Assembly: GCF_010729305.1 (NCBI RefSeq)
Contig: NZ_AP022574.1
Coordinates: forward strand, 2,418,001-2,482,000
Direction of reading: 5' to 3'
Origin: Mycolicibacterium psychrotolerans
GTDB lineage: Bacteria > Actinomycetota > Actinomycetes > Mycobacteriales > Mycobacteriaceae
DNA: 64,000 bases
The notes under the pieces are model-generated. The model saw nothing but the letters and a program-made list of their open reading frames with translations. It was not told where the DNA came from and did not search any database. The position numbers and the translations under genes were made by a program. This document shows positions 36,333 through 44,850 of the stretch, piece after piece. The stretch's first letter is position 1, and every line of letters begins with the position of its first letter.

Positions 36333-38204
36333 GTGACCTTGCAGATGTCGGCCGAGCAGACGCGAACTCGGCCGACACAGGCCGCAGGAGCACGAGTTCG
36401 CGTCTGCTCGCCGGCCCTGGTCGCGCTGCTGATCGGCACCGCCGTGCTGTACCTGTGGAACCTCGGCGCCTCGAAGTGGGCCAACTCGTTTTACGCCGCC
36501 GCCGTGCAGGCCGGGTCGACCGACGCGACGGCGATGCTGTTCGGGTCCAGCGATGCGGCCAACGCGATCACCGTCGACAAGACCCCGGCCGCGCTGTGGG
36601 TGATGGACATCTCGGCACGGCTGTTCGGGTTCAACACATGGAGCATGCTGGTGCCGCAGGCCCTGATGGGCGTGGCCGCGGTGGCCCTGATCTACGCCTG
36701 CGTGGGCCGGCTGCTCGGACCCGGGGCCGGCCTGCTCGCCGGAGCGATCCTCGCGCTGACACCCGTGGCGGCGCTGATGTTCCGCTTCAACAACCCCGAT
36801 GCGCTGCTGGTGCTGATGCTCGTGCTCGCCGCCTACTGCACCCAGCGCGCCTGCGAGAAGGACGCCAGCCGGTGGTGGCTGGTCGCGGCCGGCGCGGCCG
36901 TCGGGTTCGGCTTCCTGGCGAAGATGTTGCAGGCGCTTCTCGTACTGCCGGCGCTTGCCGCGGCGTACCTGCTCGCCGGGCACCGGCCGCCGCGCACGCG
37001 CATCCTCGACACCGCGCTCGCCGCGTTCGCGGTCGTGGTGTCGGCCGGGTGGTACGTCTCGCTCGTCGAGCTCTGGCCCGCTTCGGCCCGGCCCTACATC
37101 GGCGGCTCACAGCACAACAGCATCGTCGAACTGGCCCTGGGCTACAACGGTGTCGGCCGGCTCACGGGAAACGAACCCGGCGGGCTGGGCAACCTCAACC
37201 ACGACGTCGGGTGGGGCCGGCTGCTCGGCTACGGAATGGGCGCCGACATCGGCTGGCTGCTGCCCGCCGCGGTGATCTGCATCGCCGCCGGTTTCGTGCT
37301 CACCCGCCGATCGCCCCGCACCGACCCCACCCGCGCGGCGCTGGTGCTCTGGGGCGGGTGGCTGGCCGTCACCGCTGTGGTGTTGAGCTTCATGAACGGC
37401 ATCGTGCATCCCTACTACACCGTGGCGCTCGCGCCCGCGATCGCCGCCGGTATCGGCATCGGCGCAACGTTGTTGTGGCGCAACCGAACCGACATCCGCG
37501 CCGCGACGGCGCTGGCCGGCGCGGTCGTCGTCACCGTGGTCCTGGCCGCGCAACTGCTGTCCCGCACCGCGGACTGGCTGCCGTGGCTGCGGGCGGCTGT
37601 CGCGGTCGGCGGCGTGGGGGCCGCGGCGCTGATCCTCGTCGCGGGCCGGCTGGGCCCGATCGCCGCGCGCGTCGTCGCGGGTGCGGCCGTGGTGTCCTGT
37701 CTTGCCGCGCCCGCGGCGTACGCGGTGGCCACCGCGGCGACCCCGCACAGCGGCGCCATCCCGTCAGTGGGCCCCGCGCGTAGCGGCGGTTTCACCGGCG
37801 GCGGCTTGTTGAGCTCACCGACGCCGCGTGCCCACCTGATCAGGGTCCTCTCCGCCGAGGCGGACCGATTCACCTGGGCCGCCGCGGTGGTCGGCTCCAA
37901 CAACGCCGCCGGCTACCAATTGGCCATCGGCGCACCGGTGATGGCCATCGGCGGGTTCAACGGGACGGATCCCTCGCCGACGCTCGACCAGTTCGTCCGT
38001 GCCGCGTCCGAGGGCCGGATCCACTACTTCATCCAGGGGCGGGTGATGACGATGGGCCGGTCCGATGCGAGCGAGGCGAAGGACTCGGTCGCGATCCGGA
38101 ATTGGGTCGACGCGCACTTCCCGGCGCAGACCGTCGACGGCACGGTGATCTACGACTTGACGGCCGGCATCTCACAGCCGGCGCATAGCTCGGGCCAACG
38201 CTGA
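36333..38204 (+). CDS. GT39-family polyprenol-phosphate sugar transferase (ArnT/YkcB-like), copy 1
   Basis: A 623-residue membrane protein with about 11-12 helices and the GT39/PMT_2 fold. Marks shared with copy 2 are the first loop NAITVDKTPAALWVM, the FRFNNPDALLVLMLV helix, RPYIGGSQHNSIVELALGYNG and a C-terminal outside domain with PVMAIGGFNGTDPSPTLDQF. It should transfer a sugar from a polyprenyl phosphate donor to an envelope acceptor. Residues about 8-26 come from an 18-bp palindrome. GTG 36333 is chosen from a -10 box 6 nt upstream; ATG at 36345 is also possible. Confidence 0.87.
   Translation: MTLQMSAEQTRTRPTQAAGARVRVCSPALVALLIGTAVLYLWNLGASKWANSFYAAAVQAGSTDATAMLFGSSDAANAITVDKTPAALWVMDISARLFGFNTWSMLVPQALMGVAAVALIYACVGRLLGPGAGLLAGAILALTPVAALMFRFNNPDALLVLMLVLAAYCTQRACEKDASRWWLVAAGAAVGFGFLAKMLQALLVLPALAAAYLLAGHRPPRTRILDTALAAFAVVVSAGWYVSLVELWPASARPYIGGSQHNSIVELALGYNGVGRLTGNEPGGLGNLNHDVGWGRLLGYGMGADIGWLLPAAVICIAAGFVLTRRSPRTDPTRAALVLWGGWLAVTAVVLSFMNGIVHPYYTVALAPAIAAGIGIGATLLWRNRTDIRAATALAGAVVVTVVLAAQLLSRTADWLPWLRAAVAVGGVGAAALILVAGRLGPIAARVVAGAAVVSCLAAPAAYAVATAATPHSGAIPSVGPARSGGFTGGGLLSSPTPRAHLIRVLSAEADRFTWAAAVVGSNNAAGYQLAIGAPVMAIGGFNGTDPSPTLDQFVRAASEGRIHYFIQGRVMTMGRSDASEAKDSVAIRNWVDAHFPAQTVDGTVIYDLTAGISQPAHSSGQR
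36353..36410. repeat. 18-bp perfect inverted repeat inside the GT39 reading frame
   Basis: CGAGCAGACGCGAACTCG (36353-36370) is exactly inverted at 36393-36410 around a 22-bp centre. It is read through in frame and makes up most of the cytoplasmic N-terminus of the first GT39 protein. It looks like a dispersed palindromic (REP/MITE-like) element that inserted without breaking the gene. Confidence 0.7.
38172..38189 (+). promoter_or_regulatory. PhoP-like direct repeat, GT2/GtrA promoter
   Basis: TCACAGC-N4-GCATAGC lies in the last codons of GT39 copy 1. GAACAT (38221-38226) begins 49 bp after the repeat start and ends 7 nt before the ATG at 38234. A weak further core, CACAC, lies at 38206 in 11-bp phase. 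Confidence 0.55.
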
Positions 38205-38233
38205 GCACACCTGCGCAGCTGAACATGGACGTC

Positions 38234-39514
38234 ATGACAGACACCGAGCTCGTGGCCGAGACACGTTGCGGCCGAATTCCGTTCGAACGGCGACCGCATG
38301 CCGCGCGGACCGCGCGCGCCACTGGGGCGCCCGTGCTGGACGTCGTCGTTCCCGTCTACAACGAGCAGGCCGCGCTGGCCGCCTCGGTGCACCGGCTGCA
38401 CCGCTACCTGGGCGACGCGGTGCCGTTCCCGGCGCGGATCACGATCGCCGACAACGCCAGCACCGACGACACCCCGCGCATCGCCGCCGCGCTGGCCGCC
38501 GAGCTGACCGACGTGCGGGTGGTGCGCCTCGAGCAGAAGGGTCGCGGCCGGGCGTTGCACCACGTGTGGTCCGCATCGGACGCAGCGGTGCTGGTCTACA
38601 CCGACGTCGACCTCTCGACCGACCTCGCCGCGCTGGGACCACTGGTGGCCCCTCTGATCTCGGGGCACTCCGACCTGGCGATCGGCACCCGGCTGGCCCG
38701 CGGCGCGCAGGTGACCCGTGGCCCGAAGCGGGAGATCATCTCCCGCTGCTACAACTTCATCCTGAAATCCACGCTGTCGGCCGGCTTCTCGGACGCGCAG
38801 TGTGGTTTCAAGGCCATCCGCGCCGACGTGGCCGCACGTCTGCTGCCGCACGTGGAAGACACCGGCTGGTTCTTCGACACCGAGCTGCTGGTGCTCGCCG
38901 AGCGCAGCGGACTGCGCATCCACGAGGTTCCGGTCGACTGGGTCGACGATCCCGACAGCCGCGTCGACATCGTCGCGACGGCAGCGGCCGACCTGCGGGG
39001 CATCGGCCGGCTGCTGCGGGGTTTGGCCACCGGCGCGATCCCGGTGAACACCATTGCGGCTCAACTCGGTTCGTCGCGCAGCTCCGCCGCACCCAGTTCG
39101 CTGCTGCGGCAGGTGGTGCGGTTCGGCGCCGTCGGCGTCGCGTCCACCGCGGCCTATGTGCTGTTGTTCGTGCTACTGCAGGGTGCCGTGGGCGCGCAGC
39201 TGGCGAACCTGTTCGCCCTGCTGCTCACCGCCATCGGGAACACCGCGGCCAACCGGCGGTTCACCTTCGGGGCGGCAGGCCGCGCCCTGCTGGCCCGGCA
39301 CCATCTCGAGGGGCTGCTCGTCTTCGGCATCGCCCTGACCATCACCAGCGGGTCGCTGAGCCTGTTGCACGCCACCGCCGCGGCACCACACCGCATGCTC
39401 GAACTCGCCGTGCTCATCGCGGCGAACCTGCTCGCGACCGTGGTCCGCTTCGTCCTGCTGCGCGGCTGGGTCTTCCACCCGCGTCGCACCGTCACAGAAG
39501 GATTCGTTCGATGA
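38234..39514 (+). CDS. Fused polyprenyl-phosphate glycosyltransferase (GT2) and GtrA flippase
   Basis: A 426-residue fusion. Residues about 30-270 are a dolichol-phosphate-mannose-synthase-like GT2 domain with LDVVVPVYNEQ, ADNASTDDTPR and the metal motif YTDVDLST. Residues about 295-415 are a four-helix GtrA domain (VVRFGAVGVASTAAYVLLF and NTAANRRFTFG). It would load a sugar on polyprenyl phosphate and help flip it, supplying the flanking GT39 enzymes. ATG 38234 fits the -10 spacing; an ATG at 38225 would add three residues. The stop overlaps copy 2 of GT39 as ATGA. Confidence 0.9.
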   Translation: MTDTELVAETRCGRIPFERRPHAARTARATGAPVLDVVVPVYNEQAALAASVHRLHRYLGDAVPFPARITIADNASTDDTPRIAAALAAELTDVRVVRLEQKGRGRALHHVWSASDAAVLVYTDVDLSTDLAALGPLVAPLISGHSDLAIGTRLARGAQVTRGPKREIISRCYNFILKSTLSAGFSDAQCGFKAIRADVAARLLPHVEDTGWFFDTELLVLAERSGLRIHEVPVDWVDDPDSRVDIVATAAADLRGIGRLLRGLATGAIPVNTIAAQLGSSRSSAAPSSLLRQVVRFGAVGVASTAAYVLLFVLLQGAVGAQLANLFALLLTAIGNTAANRRFTFGAAGRALLARHHLEGLLVFGIALTITSGSLSLLHATAAAPHRMLELAVLIAANLLATVVRFVLLRGWVFHPRRTVTEGFVR

Positions 39515-41406
39515 CACTCGCCGCCGACATCCCGGTGAGCACCACGCCCGCTCCGTCGCCCGAGCGGCCGAACCGCTGGACACGCCCCGCCCTGGTGGCG
39601 CTGCTGGCCGGCACCGCCGTGCTCTACCTGTGGGGCCTCGGCTCCTCGGGCTGGGCCAACGACTTCTACGCCGCCGCCGCACAGGCCGGCACCCAGAGCT
39701 GGAAGGCCTGGCTGTTCGGTTCGCTGGACGCGGGTAACGCGATCACCGTCGACAAGCCTCCCGCCGCCATCTGGGTGATGGCGCTGTCCGGCAGGCTCTT
39801 CGGCTTCAGCCCCTTCACGATGCTGCTGCCGCAGGCCCTGATGGGAGTGGCGTCGGTCGGTGTCCTCTACGCCGCGGTGCGCCGCGTCAGCGCGCCCGGC
39901 GCGGGCCTGCTCGCGGGCTTGGCGCTCGCCGTCACGCCGGTGGCCGCCTCGATGTTCCGGTACAACAACCCTGATGCGCTGCTGGTGCTGCTGCTCGTGG
40001 TCGCCGCGTACCTGATGGTGCGTGCGATCGAGTCCGGCGCCACGCGCTGGGTGGTGGGCACCGGTGTGGTGCTCGGCTTCGCGTTCCTGACCAAGATGCT
40101 GCAGGCGTTCCTCGTCGTGCCCGGTCTGGCGATCGCGTTCCTGGTCGCCGCGCCGGTCGCGTTCTGGCCTCGCGTCGGCAAGCTGGCCGCCGGGGCGGCC
40201 GCGATGATCGCGACCGCCGGTCCGTTCCTGGCGCTGGTGAGCCTGTGGCCCGCCGACTCGCGGCCCTACATCGGCGGCTCCACGGACAACAGCCTGCTGC
40301 AACTCGCATTGGGCTACAACGGGATTCAGCGCGTGATGGGCGGTGAAGGGGGCATGCCCGGCGGTGGCGATCGCCCGGGTGGGGGAGCGGCCCTGTTCTT
40401 CGGCGGCGAGCCCGGCATCGGGCGCATGTTCGGGGCGTCGTTCGGCGCCGAGGCCTCCTGGCTGCTGCCCGCCGCGCTGATCGGACTGGTCGCCGGCCTG
40501 TGGTTCACCCGCCGCACCGCGCGCACGGCGGCCGTCCGCTCGAGCCTGCTGCTGTGGGGCGGATGGCTGCTGGTCACCGCCGCCGTCTTCAGCTTCATGG
40601 ACGGCACCATCCACCCGTATTACACGCTGGCGCTGGCGCCGGCAGTGGCGGCGCTGGTCGGCATCTGCGCGACCGAACTGTGGCGCGGCAGGCAGTTCTG
40701 GGCGCCGCGCGCAGTGCTGGCCGTGATGTCGGCGGTCACCGGGGTGTGGTCGTTCATCCTGCTCGACCGGGCGCCCGACTGGCAGCCCTGGCTGCGGTGG
40801 GTGGTGCTGGTCGGCTCGATCATCGTGGCCGCGATCATCGCCGCCGGTGTGCACCGGCTCGGCCGGTTCACCGTCGCGGTCGCGACTGCGGCGATCCTGC
40901 TCGGCGGTGCCGGGTCAGCGGCCTACGCCATCGAGACGGCGGCGCACGCCCCCAGCGGCCCCGGCGCCATGGCGGGTCCCGCCGCGGCGCACGCCGACTT
41001 CGGCGGGTTCGGAGGCCCCGGCGGCGCAGGTGGCCCCGGTGGCCCGGACGGGCCCGGCGGCTTCGGGAAGGCGGTGTCCGAGAACACGAAGCTGCAGAAT
41101 CTCGTGAAGGTGACCGACAACCGCTGGGCCGCGGCGAGCGTGGGCTCGATGACCGCGGGCAGTCTGGAGTTGCAGACGGGCACCTCGGTGATGGCGATCG
41201 GCGGTTTCACCGGCAGCGACGACTCACCCACGCTGGCGCAGTTCCAGGCCTATGTGGCCGACGGTCAGGTGCGCTACTTCATCGCGGGCGGGCACCGCGG
41301 GCCCAGGGGTGACTCCGGCGCTGCCGCTGAGATCACCGCGTGGGTCGAGAAGACCTTCGCACCGATGGACGTCGGCGGCACGACGGTCTACGACCTTGCG
41401 CGCTGA
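39511..41406 (+). CDS. GT39-family polyprenol-phosphate sugar transferase (ArnT/YkcB-like), copy 2
   Basis: A 631-residue paralogue of copy 1, with the same NAITVDKPPAAIWVM loop, RYNNPDALLVLLLVV helix, RPYIGGSTDNSLLQLALGYNG and closing MAIGGFTGSDDSPTLAQF. It differs by a Gly-rich insert (GGEGGMPGGGDRPGGG) in an outside loop and a second Gly/Pro-rich linker before the C-terminal domain. It is translationally coupled to the GT2/GtrA gene. Two transferases with one donor-maker suggest that one sugar is placed on two acceptors, or that two linkages are made. The sugar is unknown. Confidence 0.88.
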   Translation: MTLAADIPVSTTPAPSPERPNRWTRPALVALLAGTAVLYLWGLGSSGWANDFYAAAAQAGTQSWKAWLFGSLDAGNAITVDKPPAAIWVMALSGRLFGFSPFTMLLPQALMGVASVGVLYAAVRRVSAPGAGLLAGLALAVTPVAASMFRYNNPDALLVLLLVVAAYLMVRAIESGATRWVVGTGVVLGFAFLTKMLQAFLVVPGLAIAFLVAAPVAFWPRVGKLAAGAAAMIATAGPFLALVSLWPADSRPYIGGSTDNSLLQLALGYNGIQRVMGGEGGMPGGGDRPGGGAALFFGGEPGIGRMFGASFGAEASWLLPAALIGLVAGLWFTRRTARTAAVRSSLLLWGGWLLVTAAVFSFMDGTIHPYYTLALAPAVAALVGICATELWRGRQFWAPRAVLAVMSAVTGVWSFILLDRAPDWQPWLRWVVLVGSIIVAAIIAAGVHRLGRFTVAVATAAILLGGAGSAAYAIETAAHAPSGPGAMAGPAAAHADFGGFGGPGGAGGPGGPDGPGGFGKAVSENTKLQNLVKVTDNRWAAASVGSMTAGSLELQTGTSVMAIGGFTGSDDSPTLAQFQAYVADGQVRYFIAGGHRGPRGDSGAAAEITAWVEKTFAPMDVGGTTVYDLAR

Positions 41407-41419
41407 CGGATTCTTACCC

Positions 41420-41459
41420 GTGACATGGCGCGGCCGTTCCCTTATGGTCGCGCCATGTC
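41420..41459 (+). promoter_or_regulatory. canA promoter framed by an 11-bp perfect inverted repeat
   Basis: GACATGGCGCG (41422-41432) and CGCGCCATGTC (41449-41459) are exact inverses around a 16-bp centre. GTGACA (41420-41425) and TATGGT (41443-41448) make a -35/-10 pair with 17-bp spacing, and TATGGT ends 6 nt before the canA ATG, so the message is probably leaderless. The left arm covers the -35 and the right arm the start codon, a good layout for a repressor site. Confidence 0.55.
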
Positions 41460-41946
41460 GGTGACAGACGAGTACCTGTTGAACAACCAGGAGTACGCGA
41501 AGACGTTCTCCGGCCCGTTGCCGCTGCCGCCCAGCAAGCACGTCGCGGTGGTCGCCTGCATGGACGCGCGGCTCGACGTGTACCGCATCCTCGGGCTCGC
41601 CGACGGCGAGGCGCACGTGATCCGCAATGCCGGCGGCGTCGTCACCGACGACGAGATCCGCTCGTTGGCGATCAGCCAGCGTCTGCTCGGCACCCGGGAG
41701 ATCATCCTCATCCACCACACCGATTGCGGGATGCTGACCTTCACCGACGATGGCTTCAAGCAGCAGATCCAGGATGAGACAGGCCTCAAGCCCGAGTGGG
41801 CCGCCGAGGCCTTTCAGGACGTCGACGAGGACGTCCGGCAGTCGCTGCGCCGCATCGAGGCAAGCCCGTTCGTGACCAAGCACGAATCGCTGCGCGGTTT
41901 CGTCTTCGACGTCGCGACCGGCAAGCTCGCCGAGGTCACGCTGTAG
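41455..41946 (+). CDS. canA: Beta-class carbonic anhydrase
   Basis: A 163-residue zinc enzyme that interconverts CO2 and bicarbonate. The zinc ligands are Cys35, His88 and Cys91 (ACMDARLD and HHTDCGM), with the Asp37-Arg39 dyad next to Cys35. Length and sequence match M. tuberculosis Rv1284. An in-frame ATG 30 bp upstream exists, but the family starts at MSVTDEYL and the -10 spacing agrees. It precedes the sulfate-activation genes, as in M. tuberculosis. Confidence 0.95.
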   Translation: MSVTDEYLLNNQEYAKTFSGPLPLPPSKHVAVVACMDARLDVYRILGLADGEAHVIRNAGGVVTDDEIRSLAISQRLLGTREIILIHHTDCGMLTFTDDGFKQQIQDETGLKPEWAAEAFQDVDEDVRQSLRRIEASPFVTKHESLRGFVFDVATGKLAEVTL

Positions 41947-41962
41947 AAACACTCGGCCGGCG

Positions 41963-41992
41963 TTGACACATCCGCCGGTCGGCGGCTACATT
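41963..41992 (+). promoter_or_regulatory. Sigma-A-type promoter of the cysD operon
   Basis: TTGACA (41963-41968) and TACATT (41987-41992) are spaced by 18 bp. The spacer holds the small palindrome CCGCCG-GT-CGGCGG. An AT-rich leader of about 45 nt follows before the start codon, unlike the leaderless neighbours. Confidence 0.6.
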
Positions 41993-42041
41993 CCCCGTTG
42001 ATGATCGTAAATCTGGTCAAATCAACCAACATTACAGGGAA

Positions 42042-42974
42042 ATGATGACCGCGACCGAACAGATCGCCCCCAACGCGGGGCGCTACGAGCTGAGCCACCT
42101 GCGCGCGCTGGAGGCCGAGGCCATCCACATCATCCGAGAGGTGGCTGCCGAATTCGAGCGTCCGGTGCTGCTGTTCTCGGGCGGTAAGGACTCGATCGTC
42201 ATGCTGCACCTGGCGATCAAGGCGTTCCGGCCCGGCCGGCTGCCGTTCCCGGTGATGCACGTCGACACCGGCCACAACTTCGACGAGGTGCTGCAGGCGC
42301 GCGATCAGCTGGTCGCCGAGTCGGGCGTGCGCCTGGTGGTGGCGAAGGTGCAGGACGACATCGACGCCGGCCGCGTGGTCGAGACCATCCCGTCGCGCAA
42401 CCCGATGCAGACGTTCACCTTGCTGCGCGCCATCCGGGAGAACAAGTTCGACGCCGCGTTCGGCGGAGCCCGCCGCGACGAGGAGAAGGCCCGCGCCAAG
42501 GAGCGGGTGTTCAGCTTCCGCGACGAGTTCGGCCAGTGGGATCCGAAGAATCAGCGGCCCGAACTGTGGAACCTCTACAACGGGCGGCACCACAAGGGGG
42601 AGCACATCCGCGCCTTCCCGCTGTCCAACTGGACCGAGTTCGACATCTGGTCCTACATCGGTGCCGAGAAGATCGCCCTGCCGTCGATCTACTACGCGCA
42701 CCAGCGCAAGGTGTTCGAACGCGACGGGATGCTGCTGGCCGTGCACAAGTTCCTGCAGCCGCGCAAGGACGAGCCGATCATCGAGAAGACCGTGCGGTTC
42801 CGCACGGTCGGCGACGTCACTTGCACCGGCTGTGTCGAATCGACCGCGGCCACCGTGTCCGAGGTGATCGCCGAGACGGCCATCTCCCGTCTCACCGAGC
42901 GCGGCGCCACCCGTGCCGACGACCGGATTTCCGAGGCAGGAATGGAAGACCGCAAGCGCGAGGGGTATTTCTGA
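42042..42974 (+). CDS. cysD: Sulfate adenylyltransferase subunit 2
   Basis: A 310-residue PP-loop ATP pyrophosphatase with SGGKDS (about residues 46-51). It makes adenylyl sulfate from sulfate and ATP, driven by the CysN GTPase. Further marks are VDTGHNFDEV, GGARRDEEKARAKER and the C-terminal GDVTCTGCVES. It starts the cysD-cysNC-cysQ run. Doubled ATG codons leave a one-residue choice of start. Confidence 0.96.
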   Translation: MMTATEQIAPNAGRYELSHLRALEAEAIHIIREVAAEFERPVLLFSGGKDSIVMLHLAIKAFRPGRLPFPVMHVDTGHNFDEVLQARDQLVAESGVRLVVAKVQDDIDAGRVVETIPSRNPMQTFTLLRAIRENKFDAAFGGARRDEEKARAKERVFSFRDEFGQWDPKNQRPELWNLYNGRHHKGEHIRAFPLSNWTEFDIWSYIGAEKIALPSIYYAHQRKVFERDGMLLAVHKFLQPRKDEPIIEKTVRFRTVGDVTCTGCVESTAATVSEVIAETAISRLTERGATRADDRISEAGMEDRKREGYF

Positions 42975-43005
42975 TGGGGCGAGCGAAGCGACGGGGGAAA
43001 TAAAG

Positions 43006-44850
43006 ATGGCTACGTTGCTGCGCATCGCGACCGCCGGTTCGGTCGACGACGGTAAGTCAACGCTGATCGGCCGGCTGCTCTTCGACAGCAAGGCCGTGAT
43101 GGAGGACCAGCTCGCCGCTGTCGAGCGCACCTCGAAGGAACGCGGACACGACTACACCGACCTGGCCCTGGTGACCGACGGTCTGCGCGCCGAGCGTGAG
43201 CAGGGCATCACGATCGACGTCGCCTACCGCTATTTCGCCACGGCCAAGCGGAAATTCATCATCGCCGACACCCCCGGCCACATCCAGTACACCCGCAACA
43301 TGGTCACCGGGACATCGACGGCGCAGTTGGCGATCGTGCTCGTCGACGCCCGCCACGGCCTGCTTGAGCAGTCGCGCCGCCATGCGTTCCTGGCGTCGCT
43401 GCTCGGTATCCGCCATATCGTGCTGGCCGTCAACAAGATGGACCTCGTCGACTGGAGCCAGGAACGGTTCGAGAAGATCCGCGAGGAGTTCCACGAGTTC
43501 GCCGCGCGGCTGGACGTCCAGGACGTCACCACGATTCCGCTGTCGGCGCTGAACGGCGACAACGTCGTCACCAAGTCCGACGTCACGCCGTGGTACGACG
43601 GTCCGTGCCTGCTGAGCCACCTGGAGGACGTCTACATCGCGGGCGACCGCAACCTCGTCGACGTCCGCTTCCCGGTGCAGTACGTGATCCGGCCGCAGAC
43701 CCATGAGCACGCCGATCACCGCAGCTATGCCGGCACGGTGGCGAGCGGCGTGATGCGGCCCGGCGACGAGGTCGTCGTGCTGCCCACGGGCAAGTCGTCG
43801 CGGATCACCGCGATCGAGGGCCCGGGCGGCCCTGTGCAGGAGGCGTTTCCGCCGATGGCGGTGTCGGTCAGCCTGGCCGACGACATCGACATCTCGCGCG
43901 GCGACCTGATCGCCCGGCCCAACAACCAGCCGCGGGTCACCCAGGAGTTCGACGCGACCGTGTGCTGGATGGCCGACGAGGCGTCGCTGGAGCCGGGCCG
44001 CGATTACCTGATCAAGCACACGACCAGGACCACCCGCGTGCGGGTCACCGCGCTGGACTACCGGCTCGACGTCAACACCCTGCACCGCGACAAGACCGCC
44101 ACGGCGCTGAAACTCAACGAGCTGGGTCGGGTGTCGCTGCGCAGCCAGGTGCCCCTGCTGCTCGACGAGTACAGCCGCAACGCCGCCACCGGGTCCTTCA
44201 TCCTCATCGACCCCCACACCAACGGCACCGTGGCGGCGGGGATGATCCTGCCCTACGTGAGCGCGCGGACGGCGAGTCCCAACACCGTGCGGCACCAGTC
44301 GCTGTGCACCGCGGAGGACCGGCTGTCCAAGGGCCGCACGGTGTGGTTCACCGGACTGTCGGGCTCGGGCAAGTCCTCGGTGGCGATGCTGGTCGAGCAG
44401 AAGCTCCTCGAAAAGGGAACCCCTGCCTACGTTCTCGATGGGGACAACCTGCGTCACGGCCTCAACGCCGATCTCGGCTTCTCGATGGCCGACCGCGCCG
44501 AGAACCAGCGCAGGCTCGCTCACATCGCGGCCATCCTCGCGGACTCGGGCCAGGTGGTGCTCGTTCCGGCGATCAGCCCGCTGGAGGAGCATCGCGCGCT
44601 GGCGCGCGAGGTGACCACCGCGGCGGGGCTCGACTTCTTCGAGGTGTTCATGGACACCCCGCTCGAGGACTGCGAGCGCCGCGACCCGAAGGGGCTCTAC
44701 GCCAAGGCCCGCGCCGGGGAGATCACCCACTTCACCGGCATCGACAGCCCCTACCAGCGACCGAAAGACCCCGACTTGCACCTGACGCACGAGCATTCCC
44801 TCGACGCACTGGCCGACCGGGTCATCGAGTTGCTGGAGTCCACTCCGTGA
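43006..44850 (+). CDS. cysNC: Bifunctional sulfate adenylyltransferase subunit 1 / APS kinase
   Basis: A 614-residue fusion. The N-terminal CysN GTPase (about 1-430) has GSVDDGKST, DTPGHIQYTRNM and NKMDLVDW, and elongation-factor-like beta domains. The C-terminal CysC kinase (about 440-610) has GLSGSGKSS, DGDNLRHGLNADLGF and SPLEEHRALAR. CysN powers APS synthesis and CysC phosphorylates APS to PAPS. The ATG 31 nt after cysD is chosen. The stop overlaps the next gene (GTGA). Confidence 0.96.
   Translation: MATLLRIATAGSVDDGKSTLIGRLLFDSKAVMEDQLAAVERTSKERGHDYTDLALVTDGLRAEREQGITIDVAYRYFATAKRKFIIADTPGHIQYTRNMVTGTSTAQLAIVLVDARHGLLEQSRRHAFLASLLGIRHIVLAVNKMDLVDWSQERFEKIREEFHEFAARLDVQDVTTIPLSALNGDNVVTKSDVTPWYDGPCLLSHLEDVYIAGDRNLVDVRFPVQYVIRPQTHEHADHRSYAGTVASGVMRPGDEVVVLPTGKSSRITAIEGPGGPVQEAFPPMAVSVSLADDIDISRGDLIARPNNQPRVTQEFDATVCWMADEASLEPGRDYLIKHTTRTTRVRVTALDYRLDVNTLHRDKTATALKLNELGRVSLRSQVPLLLDEYSRNAATGSFILIDPHTNGTVAAGMILPYVSARTASPNTVRHQSLCTAEDRLSKGRTVWFTGLSGSGKSSVAMLVEQKLLEKGTPAYVLDGDNLRHGLNADLGFSMADRAENQRRLAHIAAILADSGQVVLVPAISPLEEHRALAREVTTAAGLDFFEVFMDTPLEDCERRDPKGLYAKARAGEITHFTGIDSPYQRPKDPDLHLTHEHSLDALADRVIELLESTP

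Noticed and set aside
36353..36410. The 18-bp inverted repeat as a transcription terminator
   Set aside because: It has no T-run and lies inside the coding frame after the likely start codon.
38266..39510. A longer first part of GT39 copy 2 reaching back through the GT2/GtrA gene
   Set aside because: The upstream frame is Arg-rich antisense-like sequence out of frame with GT2/GtrA; homology with copy 1 starts at the ATG 39511.
41425..41454. An upstream ATG for canA adding ten residues
   Set aside because: The family starts at the later ATG and a -10 box sits between the two, so the first ATG would precede the transcript.
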